Shown here: one piece after another, positions 24,802-32,524 of the stretch
Layout of the letters: every line of letters starts with the position of its first letter
How positions within the stretch are numbered: position 1 is the first letter of the stretch
DNA from: Flavobacteriaceae bacterium GF1
GTDB taxonomy: Bacteria > Bacteroidota > Bacteroidia > Flavobacteriales > Flavobacteriaceae
NCBI GenBank assembly: GCA_009797885.1
Contig: WNKP01000021.1
Location: 1-35,584, forward strand
Length of the DNA: 35,584 bases
Direction: 5' to 3'
The notes under the pieces: generated by a model
Databases searched by the model: none
Told to the model about the DNA's origin: nothing
The model's input: the letters and a program-made list of their open reading frames with translations, nothing else
Translations under genes and position numbers: made by a program

Positions 24802-25531
24802 ATATCGATTTGGATTGGTTGGGAAAGGTATTTCGTATTCTTTCTCCAAAGGGTATTTCACCAAAAAGTTTCAAGTACTGGACTTACAGGACCATAGCTA
24901 TGAAAATTTTGACCTGGACGACCTTTCCCAATTCAAGAACGTTAGTGAACAAAAACACCTTAAGGGACTTAATGTTACCATTCCGTACAAGGAAGAAATT
25001 ATACCCTATTTGCACCAACTGGACAGTGAGGCAAAGATGATAGGTGCGGTCAATACCATAAAATTTACAAAAGACGGATTGATAGGGTTCAATACCGATG
25101 CTTTTGGATTTAAGGAATCCCTATACCCATTGCTAAAAGAACATCATAAAAAGGCTTTGGTCTTGGGTACCGGGGGAGCTTCCAAGGCTATTACCTTTGT
25201 TCTGGAGCAGTTGGGAATTGAATATCGATACGTCTCCAGAACCCCTTCAAGAGATCAATTGCACTATTCCCAGCTTCATAAAAGCCATTTTAAGGAGTAT
25301 CAATTGATCATAAACTGCAGTCCCGTGGGAACACATCCCAATAGTGATCAAAAACCGCAGATTCCCTATGCCCATTTGAATGAAACACATATTTTGTTCG
25401 ATTTGATTTACAACCCACCTGAAACGGCTTTTTTGTCCGAAGGAAAAAAAAGGGGTGCCACCATCAAGAATGGACTTTCAATGTTGGAATTTCAAGCAGA
25501 AAAAGCCTGGGGAATTTGGGATTCCCCATGA
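24779..25531 (+). CDS. aroE: Shikimate dehydrogenase
   Basis: 250 residues, slightly short but complete. Shikimate site: GKGISYSFSKGYF (Ser pair), NVTIPYKEEI with catalytic Lys71, GAVNT at 89-93 and NTDAFG with catalytic Asp107. NADP-binding loop GTGGASKA at 130-137 and the CSPVGTHPN and DLIYNPPET segments, then FQAEKAW near the end. It reduces 3-dehydroshikimate to shikimate with NADPH in the aromatic pathway that feeds chorismate to pabB elsewhere in the window. The ATG lies inside the end of the second DUF368 gene (23-nt overlap), implying translational coupling, although the link between the two functions is not obvious. Confidence 0.95.
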   Translation: MGETEKHKYRFGLVGKGISYSFSKGYFTKKFQVLDLQDHSYENFDLDDLSQFKNVSEQKHLKGLNVTIPYKEEIIPYLHQLDSEAKMIGAVNTIKFTKDGLIGFNTDAFGFKESLYPLLKEHHKKALVLGTGGASKAITFVLEQLGIEYRYVSRTPSRDQLHYSQLHKSHFKEYQLIINCSPVGTHPNSDQKPQIPYAHLNETHILFDLIYNPPETAFLSEGKKRGATIKNGLSMLEFQAEKAWGIWDSP

Positions 25532-25598
25532 GTCGAGAATATCCAATCCTTGGTTTATTATCAAAATACACCATAACTTAATCCAAAAGAAGAATCCT

Positions 25599-25606
25599 TA
25601 CTTTTG
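25599..25606 (+). promoter_or_regulatory. Candidate -7 element for the DUF349 gene
   Basis: TACTTTTG fits TAnnTTTG exactly and lies about 68 bp before the ATG at 25674, within the 142-bp gap after aroE. No matching -33 TTG at 17-23 bp is seen. Confidence 0.4.
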
Positions 25607-25673
25607 TCTATGGTAGGTTTTCTTGTTAACTTACCGTATATCGCCATCAAGCTAACCTTTAAAGAACATCGTG

Positions 25674-28028
25674 ATGGACAATGAAGAACAAAAACCACAG
25701 GAAACTGTTGGGGGGCAAACACAATCGGAAAAAGTTGATCAGGAATTAGGGAATTCCACGCATGAAAATGACGCTGCCATAGTTTCTGAAAATCAAGGGG
25801 ACTCCAAAGAAGCTTCTCCAGAAGAAGTGCAGGAGGAAATTGACCAGGAAAATGTTGATCAGGAATTAGAGGATTCCACGCATGAAAATGACGCTGCCAT
25901 AGTTTCCGAAAATCAAGGGGACTCCAAAGAAGCTTCTCCAGAAGAAGCACAGGAGGAAATTGACCAGGAAAATGTTGATCAGGAATTAGAGGATTCCACA
26001 CATAAAAATGACGCTGCCATAGTTTCTGAAAATCAAGTGGACTCCAAAGAAGCTTCTCCAGAAGAAGCACAGGAGGAAATTGACCAGGAAAATGTTGATC
26101 AGGAATTAGAGGGTCCCACGCATAAAAATGACGCTGCCATAGTTTCCGAAAATCAAGGGGACTCCAAAGAAGCTTCTCCAGAAGAAGCGCAGGAGGAAAT
26201 TGACCAGGAAAATGCAGAAGATGCAGAAGATACGGACAACGAGAAAAGACACCATATTCCTTTTTTGGATTACCATGCCATGAGTATGGAAAACTTGGTA
26301 GGGGAATTGCAACGTTTGGTAAGGAATGAAAAGGTACAGGCCATAAACAAACATATAAATTCAATTAAAAATGAATTTGACCTAAAATTCCAAGAGTTTA
26401 TTGAGCATAAAAAAGAGGAGTTTGTAGCAGGTGGGGGCAATGAAATAGATTTTAGGTACAACTCGGTAACCAAGAGACAATTCAATGAGGTGTATAAGGA
26501 ATTCCGTGAAAAACGGGATACCTATTACAGGAATTTGGAACAGCAGTTAAAGCAGAATCTGCAAAACCGGTTGTTGCTCATTGAGGAGTTAAAGGGATTG
26601 GTGAATGTTGAAGAGGACATCAACACCACATACAAGAATTTCAAGGAAATTCAAGAGAAATGGCGCAATGCAGGACCTATTCCCCGTAACAATTACAATG
26701 ATGTTTGGCGCACCTATCACCACCATGTGGAGATTTTTTATGATTTTCTTCATTTGAATCGGGAATTACGTGACCTTGACTTCAAACACAATCTTGAGGA
26801 AAAACTGAAACTGATCGATCGGGCCGAGGCCTTACAACAGGAATCCGATTTAGGAAAGGCGTTCAGGGAGCTCCAAACCTTACATAAGATTTGGAAAGAA
26901 GAAATAGGTCCCGTTTCCAAGGAACAAAGGGAAGAAATATGGGAACGGTTCAGTGCGGCCACAAAAGCCATGCACTTACGCAGACAGCAGCATTTTGCAA
27001 CTTTGGAGGCCAATTATGAAAAAAACCTTGAAAAAAAGAATGAAATCATTGCCCAAATTCAGGAAGTAGCTGGGAACGTCGCAAAAAACCACAGGGAGAT
27101 CCAAGCCCAAATAAAACAGGTAGAGGAACTAAGGGAAAGCTTTTTTAAAGCGGGCAAAGTTCCCCAAAAATCCAATGAAGAAACCTGGGCGAAGTTTAAG
27201 GAGGCGGTAAGGGAATTCAATCGAAATAAAAATACCTTTTACAAGGAGCTTAAAAACGAACAACACCACAACCTTGAGAAAAAGCGTAAACTTTTGGAGA
27301 TTGCCCAAACCTTAAAGGACAGCGATGATTATGAAGTGGCCACTCCAGAAATGAAACGTATCCAGAACGAGTGGAAAAAAATCGGCCATGTCCCAAGAAA
27401 GTATTCGGACAAAATTTGGACTGAATTTAAGGATGCCTGCAACCATTATTTCAACCGCCTCCATTCCCAGAGGAACGCTACCCAAAAAACGGAGTATGCC
27501 AATTATGAGGCCAAAAATAGTTGCTTGGAACGGTTAAAAAGGTTCCAATTGAGTGGGGATAAACAGAAAGATTTACCAAAAATCAAGGACTTTATCGCAG
27601 AATGGAAGTCCATAGGACATGTGCCATACAATAAAAGACATATTAACGGAAAGTTCAATAAAATAATTGATGCCCTTTTCAAAAAATTGGACGTCAGTAG
27701 GCAGGAATCCGAACTTTTAAAATATGGGGATAAAATAAAACAACTGGCAAAAGCGGATAATAACGAACGGGCCATCAGCAATGAACGTGCTTTCATCAGA
27801 AAAAAGATTGATGAGAGTAAAAGTGAAATCCGTCAGTTGGAAAACAACCTTTTGTTTTTTTCAAATGCTTCAGAGGGCAGTCCTTTAGTAAAGGAAGTCC
27901 ATAATAACATTGCCAGACACAAAGAATCCCTGGAGACCTGGAAAGCCAAATTGAAGAACCTAAATATTATGGAGAACAAATTGGTAAAAGGGGAATTTGA
28001 TGATGAGAGCGCTGATGAGGAGGAATAG
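25674..28028 (+). CDS. Acidic-repeat protein with five DUF349 domains
   Basis: 784 residues from ATG 25674 (a GTG directly before it is also in frame). Residues about 21-180 are four 40-residue acidic repeats (VDQELEDSTHENDAAIVSEN then QGDSKEASPEEAQEEIDQEN). From about 200 on the protein is helical and charged. DUF349 units begin near 320, 398, 484, 560 and 636, each with the signature W…GPIPRNNYNDVW or WKKIGHVPRKYSDKIW, and coiled-coil linkers rich in Glu, Lys and Gln. No transmembrane segment or signal peptide. DUF349 proteins are widespread but their role is unresolved; a nucleic-acid or ribosome-related scaffold is often supposed. The N-terminal repeat is disordered-looking and strongly negative. 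It stands alone between aroE and the convergent methyltransferase. Confidence 0.9.
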   Translation: MDNEEQKPQETVGGQTQSEKVDQELGNSTHENDAAIVSENQGDSKEASPEEVQEEIDQENVDQELEDSTHENDAAIVSENQGDSKEASPEEAQEEIDQENVDQELEDSTHKNDAAIVSENQVDSKEASPEEAQEEIDQENVDQELEGPTHKNDAAIVSENQGDSKEASPEEAQEEIDQENAEDAEDTDNEKRHHIPFLDYHAMSMENLVGELQRLVRNEKVQAINKHINSIKNEFDLKFQEFIEHKKEEFVAGGGNEIDFRYNSVTKRQFNEVYKEFREKRDTYYRNLEQQLKQNLQNRLLLIEELKGLVNVEEDINTTYKNFKEIQEKWRNAGPIPRNNYNDVWRTYHHHVEIFYDFLHLNRELRDLDFKHNLEEKLKLIDRAEALQQESDLGKAFRELQTLHKIWKEEIGPVSKEQREEIWERFSAATKAMHLRRQQHFATLEANYEKNLEKKNEIIAQIQEVAGNVAKNHREIQAQIKQVEELRESFFKAGKVPQKSNEETWAKFKEAVREFNRNKNTFYKELKNEQHHNLEKKRKLLEIAQTLKDSDDYEVATPEMKRIQNEWKKIGHVPRKYSDKIWTEFKDACNHYFNRLHSQRNATQKTEYANYEAKNSCLERLKRFQLSGDKQKDLPKIKDFIAEWKSIGHVPYNKRHINGKFNKIIDALFKKLDVSRQESELLKYGDKIKQLAKADNNERAISNERAFIRKKIDESKSEIRQLENNLLFFSNASEGSPLVKEVHNNIARHKESLETWKAKLKNLNIMENKLVKGEFDDESADEEE
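25734..26213 (+). repeat. Four tandem 120-bp repeats in the DUF349 gene
   Basis: Copies start at 25734, 25854, 25974 and 26094 (gttgatcaggaattag landmark). They are nearly identical at the DNA level, differing at scattered positions such as gaagtgcag/gaagcacag and aatcaagggg/aatcaagtgg, so the array arose by recent unequal duplication. The period is a multiple of three, so copy-number change keeps the frame. Confidence 0.95.
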
Positions 28029-28052
28029 ATTTCATCTTTTTTAGGTGAAAAA

Positions 28053-28077
28053 TCCCACTTCCAATAATGGGAAGGGA
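28053..28077 (-). terminator. Candidate intrinsic terminator of the THUMP methyltransferase gene
   Basis: On the minus strand TCCCTTCC, an A/T-rich loop and GGAAGTGGGA form an 8-bp stem with a 2-nt bulge, followed by TTTTT (28052-28048 region). It lies about 110 bp beyond the stop of the minus-strand gene and between convergent genes, where a terminator is expected. Confidence 0.5.
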
Positions 28078-28184
28078 CAATTATCATCTAACGTATTGAA
28101 CTATAGCATCCCAATTATGATCAACTCGATCAAAGAGGTGGAAGTGGCCCGTATTTCCATGAAGCACTTTCCGGGCGTGCAGGT

Positions 28185-29345
28185 CTAGTATGATTTCTTT
28201 TTTCGGCTGCCTTCGTACATCTCATAGAAGACCAGTCTAGATTCCAATTTGCCGTTAAATACCTTGATTTTTTTGGAAGGGCGCAACCCTACATATTTTA
28301 AGGCATCCATATTGGAGGTAATAAACCAAGCATTGGTGTTTGGATAATGCCGTTTTAACGTATCCCCCAGCTTTCCATAGAAAGTGGGGATATCAACGTT
28401 CAATCGTTCCCCATAAGGAGGATTGAACACCACGTGGAGGGGTCCACTATTGGATTTTTCCGTCCTGAAAAAATCCTTTCGCTCTATCGTCACATATTCC
28501 GATAGATTTGCATGTTGTACATTTTCCATGGTTTTTCGGACCGCTGATGGTGCTTTGTCGTACCCCAAAATCCTATGATGAAATTCGCGTGTCCTGTTCA
28601 AACTGGATTCCACAATTTTTTGAAACAATTCCTGGTCAAAATCATTCCAGTTCATAAAGGCATAGTGATCGCGATTGATATTTGCCGGAATATTGCAGGC
28701 AATCATAGCGGCTTCTATCAGCAATGTTCCGCTACCACACATGGGATCCAAAAAATGTGTTCTCCCATCCCAGCCACTCATTAAAAGTAAACCCGCTGCC
28801 AGCACCTCATTAATGGGGGCAATATTCACCGCCTTCCTGTAGCCCCTTTGATGCAGGGAATTTCCTGAACTGTCCAGGGAAACCGTACAAAATGTATCCT
28901 GAATATGAATATTGATTCGCACATCGGCATGCTGCGAATCCACATTGGGACGTTGTAGGCCCATCGCCCTAAATTTATCCACAAGGGCATCTTTCGCTTT
29001 TAAGGAAACAAACATGGAGTTTTTAAAAACCTCGGTATGCATGGTTGTATCAAAAGCAAAGGTCCTGTCCGGTTTGAAAATCGAAGGCCAATCCATCTGG
29101 TACAGTTCCCTATAGAATTGTTTTTCATTGGTAACCTTGAATTTATGTAGGGGCTTGAGCACTTTTAGGGCCGTTCGCAAGCACAAATTGGCCTTGTACA
29201 TAAAACCCGTATCCCCCTCAAAAGTAACCATACGATTACCCTCCCGGACATTACTGGCCCCAAGGTTTCTCAACTCTTTGGCCAGTAAAGGTTCAAAACC
29301 AAACAAAGTCTTGGCCAACATTTTAAAATTACCCTCCATATCCAT
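28185..29345 (-). CDS. THUMP-domain class I RNA methyltransferase (RlmL/YpsC-like)
   Basis: 386 residues. N-terminal ferredoxin-like and THUMP region about 8-160 (AKTLFGFEPLLAKELRNLGA, MYKANLCLRTALKVL). Rossmann methyltransferase with SAM motif I DPMCGSGTLLIEAAM at 200-214 and the N6/N2-methylation motif NPPYGER at 308-314. Such proteins make m2G in 23S rRNA (G2445 by RlmL) or are YpsC/YcbY relatives; the long C-terminal RlmK half of the E. coli fusion is absent, which is normal here. ATGs at 29345 and 29339 are both possible starts. It is divergent from the ZIP transporter gene. Confidence 0.92.
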   Translation of the reverse strand: MDMEGNFKMLAKTLFGFEPLLAKELRNLGASNVREGNRMVTFEGDTGFMYKANLCLRTALKVLKPLHKFKVTNEKQFYRELYQMDWPSIFKPDRTFAFDTTMHTEVFKNSMFVSLKAKDALVDKFRAMGLQRPNVDSQHADVRINIHIQDTFCTVSLDSSGNSLHQRGYRKAVNIAPINEVLAAGLLLMSGWDGRTHFLDPMCGSGTLLIEAAMIACNIPANINRDHYAFMNWNDFDQELFQKIVESSLNRTREFHHRILGYDKAPSAVRKTMENVQHANLSEYVTIERKDFFRTEKSNSGPLHVVFNPPYGERLNVDIPTFYGKLGDTLKRHYPNTNAWFITSNMDALKYVGLRPSKKIKVFNGKLESRLVFYEMYEGSRKKKSY

Positions 29346-29358
29346 ATCCTGAATGTTC

Positions 29359-29386
29359 CAAAAATAGGGTAATTTTAAAGCTTCAA
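29359..29386 (-). promoter_or_regulatory. Candidate promoter of the THUMP methyltransferase gene
   Basis: On the minus strand TTG (29386-29384) is followed after 17 bp by TATTTTTG (29366-29359), an exact TAnnTTTG. The predicted start is only a few bases before the ATG at 29345. Confidence 0.45.
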
Positions 29387-29400
29387 CACCTACCTAATAC

Positions 29401-30072
29401 ATGAATTACCTAATACTTGTACTTACCGTACTTGCAAGCTATGGGGTAGTACTATGGACCAAACCAAGGAAACAAACCAATATAAAGCTCTTACTCGCTT
29501 TTAGTGGGGCCTTTTTGTTGGCACTTACTTTTTTTGAATTGGTTCCTGAAGTCTACAGTGAAGGAAATCCAAAAACCAATACCCTATTCATATTGATTGG
29601 GGTCTTACTTCAGCTCTTCCTTGAGTTTTTTTCCAAAGGCGCCGAACATGGTCATATGCATTGGCAACTGGACAAAAATCAATTTCCAACGATATTGTTC
29701 ATCAGCCTATCACTGCACGCCCTAATTGAAGGGATACCCATTTCAGGGGAAAACGGAATCCTCTATGGAATACTGGTGCATAAAATACCCGTGGCCTTCA
29801 TTCTTTCCATGTTTTTGGTGAACTCCAAATTAAACCGCAGTTTGACCGTCATTTTTATACTACTATTTGCCCTTATGACGCCTTTGGGCAGTTATTTGGC
29901 CTCGGAAACCACCTTTATTTCGACCTATAAAACCCAGATGGTGGCATTGGTCGTTGGGGTCTTTCTCCATATTTCTACGGTTATCCTTTTTGAAAGTGCC
30001 AAAGGGCACTCCTTTGACCTCAAAAAGCTTGTGGTGGTCATCTTAGGATTTGGAATGGCCTATTTTGTATAA
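29401..30072 (+). CDS. ZIP-family divalent metal transporter
   Basis: 223 residues, seven to eight hydrophobic helices. ZIP markers: SGAFLLALTFFELVPE near 35-50, the His-rich loop EHGHMH at 82-87, HALIEGIP at 106-113 (metal-binding His106, Glu110) and HKIPVAFIL at 127-135, then FLHISTVILFE in the last third. It probably imports zinc or another divalent metal across the inner membrane. It is shorter than GufA/ZupT-type members (about 260-270) but complete in its motifs. The stop overlaps the convergent glycosyltransferase end by 13 bp. Confidence 0.9.
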   Translation: MNYLILVLTVLASYGVVLWTKPRKQTNIKLLLAFSGAFLLALTFFELVPEVYSEGNPKTNTLFILIGVLLQLFLEFFSKGAEHGHMHWQLDKNQFPTILFISLSLHALIEGIPISGENGILYGILVHKIPVAFILSMFLVNSKLNRSLTVIFILLFALMTPLGSYLASETTFISTYKTQMVALVVGVFLHISTVILFESAKGHSFDLKKLVVVILGFGMAYFV

Positions 30073-31631
30073 ATGCGGGTAGTATGGTTTTCGAAAAGGG
30101 CCTTTTGTTCCATAATCAGGTTGAATTCCCGTAACTTCAAAAGGCTTTCGGTATTTCTGGTATTGGTGAGAATATATCCCTGCGGATGTTCCCCTAAAAA
30201 AGCTTCCAATTCTTTTAGGGTATGTACGACGGTAAAAGTCCTATTGAAGTGAAATGGAAATGCACTATCAAAACGTTGATAAACCACTACGTCAGAGTTT
30301 TCCCCTATGATTTTCGAAGCCAAAACCGTTGGGCTTTTCATTGTGAGCATAGGATAAATCACACCAAACAGTACAAGGCCCATGAAACCCCATCCCAGCG
30401 CTATACTTACGATCATTTTCTTGTATGCCGCTTTCTTAAAATAGAGCCATACAAAAAGAGAGGCGATGGTCAAGACGGAAAGTAAAAGAGCAACCCATCG
30501 TACTTCATAAAGTGTTTTTTCCTGGCTCAAGGCCATATAACCTCCTATGGGGAGCAAAATAGAAATGAAAATCAAAAAAATCACACTATACTTGAGGGAT
30601 TTAAATGGGGGTTTATTGGTACCTACTTCCCTTAAGAACCGGGCAAGGATAATGGCGATAAAAGGATAACATGGCATGGGATAGTTGGGCAGCTTTGTAC
30701 TCGCCACACTAAAGAAGGTAACGGTGACCAGGGACACTACAGCAGCAAATAACTGAAAATCATTTTGTTTCCTTTCCCGCCACAATTTGGAAAAACCCTG
30801 GATTAAAAAAATTGAAAAGGGAAGCATTCCCAAAAAAACGAAAAGTGGGGTTAGAAGAAAAAGGCCTCCATGTCCTTCTTTTCCGGAGTTAAAGCGATTT
30901 ACATTGTGGTCCAGGAAGAATCCCTTTGTCCATTCCCCATTGGTAGCCTCATGAACCATATAGTACCAAGGTATGGCAATTATTAACGACAACGACAAAC
31001 CTAAAATAGGCCTGAAAGCCATGACATTTTTAAAATTGAGCGCCCTTTTCAGGATTAAAAAAAGAAAAACCGATAGTCCAGGAAGCGCAATGGCAACGGG
31101 ACCTTTGGTCAAAACACCCAAACCTATCCCCATATAGGCCCATAGGAGCCACTTTTTTTTGCTCGAATCGTAAAACTCGTAAAAGCAGAACAGCGTAGAT
31201 GAGACGAAGAAAATCAGATACGGGTCAGGTACGGCTAAATGAAACTCTTGCACAAAAAATACCGAAGATGATAAAATGACCACACTTAAAGAAGCCGCTT
31301 TAAAACCCAACCGTTTTCTGGCAAAAAGGAAAGTGACCAATATGGTGAGCGCTCCAAAAACCCCGGAAAAAAAACGGGCGCCCAATGCGGATATTCCGAA
31401 GAGTTCATATCCAAGGGCCATAAAATAATAATGTAATGGTGGTTTGTCGGTACGTAGCTCTCCATTAAAAAAGGGAACGATATAATCGTCATTTACATAC
31501 ATTTCCCGTGCCGCTTCCGCATTTCGCGCTTCATCCAAAATATAGATGGGGTACCCTCCTATAAAAGAGGTACAGATGAACAAAGCGCTAAGGAAAACAA
31601 TCCATGAAGCGTACTTTTCCAAGAAATCCAT
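30060..31631 (-). CDS. GT39/ArnT-like membrane glycosyltransferase
   Basis: 523 residues from ATG 31631; an earlier in-frame start at 31667 would overlap the PAP2 gene and adds a weak N-terminus. At least ten hydrophobic helices. Family residues: YILDEARNAEAAREM with Asp33-Glu34 in the first periplasmic loop, TDKPPLHYYF (62-70), VPDPYLIFF, GLGVLTKGPVAIALP and FFLDHNVNRF. This is the ArnT/PMT-type fold that moves a sugar from a polyprenyl-phosphate carrier to lipid A or protein on the periplasmic side. The acceptor is unknown. The PAP2 phosphatase gene ends 7 bp upstream, so both are one operon acting on lipid-linked substrates. Confidence 0.92.
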   Translation of the reverse strand: MDFLEKYASWIVFLSALFICTSFIGGYPIYILDEARNAEAAREMYVNDDYIVPFFNGELRTDKPPLHYYFMALGYELFGISALGARFFSGVFGALTILVTFLFARKRLGFKAASLSVVILSSSVFFVQEFHLAVPDPYLIFFVSSTLFCFYEFYDSSKKKWLLWAYMGIGLGVLTKGPVAIALPGLSVFLFLILKRALNFKNVMAFRPILGLSLSLIIAIPWYYMVHEATNGEWTKGFFLDHNVNRFNSGKEGHGGLFLLTPLFVFLGMLPFSIFLIQGFSKLWRERKQNDFQLFAAVVSLVTVTFFSVASTKLPNYPMPCYPFIAIILARFLREVGTNKPPFKSLKYSVIFLIFISILLPIGGYMALSQEKTLYEVRWVALLLSVLTIASLFVWLYFKKAAYKKMIVSIALGWGFMGLVLFGVIYPMLTMKSPTVLASKIIGENSDVVVYQRFDSAFPFHFNRTFTVVHTLKELEAFLGEHPQGYILTNTRNTESLLKLREFNLIMEQKALFENHTTRIYTK

Positions 31632-31638
31632 GGACCAA

Positions 31639-32328
31639 CTAATAATTAAACAACTGCTTGACTGCATTTTGGGTGTGCCTCATCCATATCTTAAAGTCTA
31701 TTTGCAATTGCCGGGCATGCCATTTTTTGGGGTTTGACCTAATATACAGGTAGGCAACTATGGATGAGGTTACCCCAAACAACATTCCAAAATATACGTC
31801 TACATACCAATGTTGGAAAAGGTATATTCTGGAAAGACCTACCAAAAGACCAACTGTTAGAAGTACCCACGACGCCACTTTGTTCCTGGCAAGAATGGCA
31901 AAAAAGGACACCAAAAAGAATATGGTAGCGGTGTGACCGGAGGGAAACGTATTCACATGACGCATTTTCACACCATCGACCAACGAAATCAGATTCAGCA
32001 TGTCCAAATACTTGAAATAAAGGTAGGGGCGTAATTCATCATGATATATTCCCTTTTTAAAGAGCACCACCATAAAAACCTGAATAAGAAAAGCCAGTAG
32101 AAAAATCGCTAACCATTTGAATCTAAATCGGAGCACAAGAAAAAGGGCAAAGACAACCGTAATACTATGTCCAAGGGCACTGGCCTTGATAAAAAACAAA
32201 TCCCAAAATGGTGTTCGAAACCCATTCACCATAATCATGAGGTCAATCCTATCCACAAACAAAAAGGGAAACAGCACCGCAAAAGCAAGAAAAAAAGGAG
32301 CTAACCTGTCGAAAACCAATCGCATCAC
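31639..32328 (-). CDS. PAP2-family membrane lipid phosphatase
   Basis: 229 residues with six hydrophobic segments. The three phosphatase motifs are present: KKGIYHDELRP (Lys91/92, Arg100; one residue longer than the classic spacing), FPSGHT with His132, and SRIYLFQHWYVD with Arg167, His173 and Asp177. The family removes phosphate from undecaprenyl diphosphate, phosphatidic acid or lipid A. Being first in an operon with a GT39-like transferase makes lipid A or undecaprenyl diphosphate plausible substrates. ATG 32328 is followed directly by a second ATG; either may be used. Confidence 0.93.
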   Translation of the reverse strand: MMRLVFDRLAPFFLAFAVLFPFLFVDRIDLMIMVNGFRTPFWDLFFIKASALGHSITVVFALFLVLRFRFKWLAIFLLAFLIQVFMVVLFKKGIYHDELRPYLYFKYLDMLNLISLVDGVKMRHVNTFPSGHTATIFFLVSFFAILARNKVASWVLLTVGLLVGLSRIYLFQHWYVDVYFGMLFGVTSSIVAYLYIRSNPKKWHARQLQIDFKIWMRHTQNAVKQLFNY

Positions 32329-32342
32329 AATAAGGTTTACTA

Positions 32343-32350
32343 CAAAATTA
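32343..32350 (-). promoter_or_regulatory. Candidate -7 element for the PAP2-GT39 operon
   Basis: Minus-strand TAATTTTG matches TAnnTTTG exactly, 15 bp before the ATG at 32328. A -33 TTG is not found at 17-23 bp, so support is partial. The rest of the 196-bp divergent gap is AT-rich and holds an A/T palindrome around AAAAACGTTTTT but no gene. Confidence 0.35.
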
Positions 32351-32524
32351 TTGGGGTATTGGGTAGGTCACGTAAAGTTTCAATTACGTTTTCTTTAAAA
32401 ACGTTTTTTAAAAATGTAAAGCTCGTATTAAGTATTTAGAAACAAGGCGTTACAAAGGAAGTTGACATTTGTCAGCTTTTTTATTCACAAATTTTACGAA
32501 ATTCGTGCAGCCAACGACCGGACC

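Noticed and set aside
25561-26364. 267-codon minus-strand frame
   Set aside because: Antisense of the 120-bp repeats; its repeats mirror the DUF349 gene and the protein has no plausible features.
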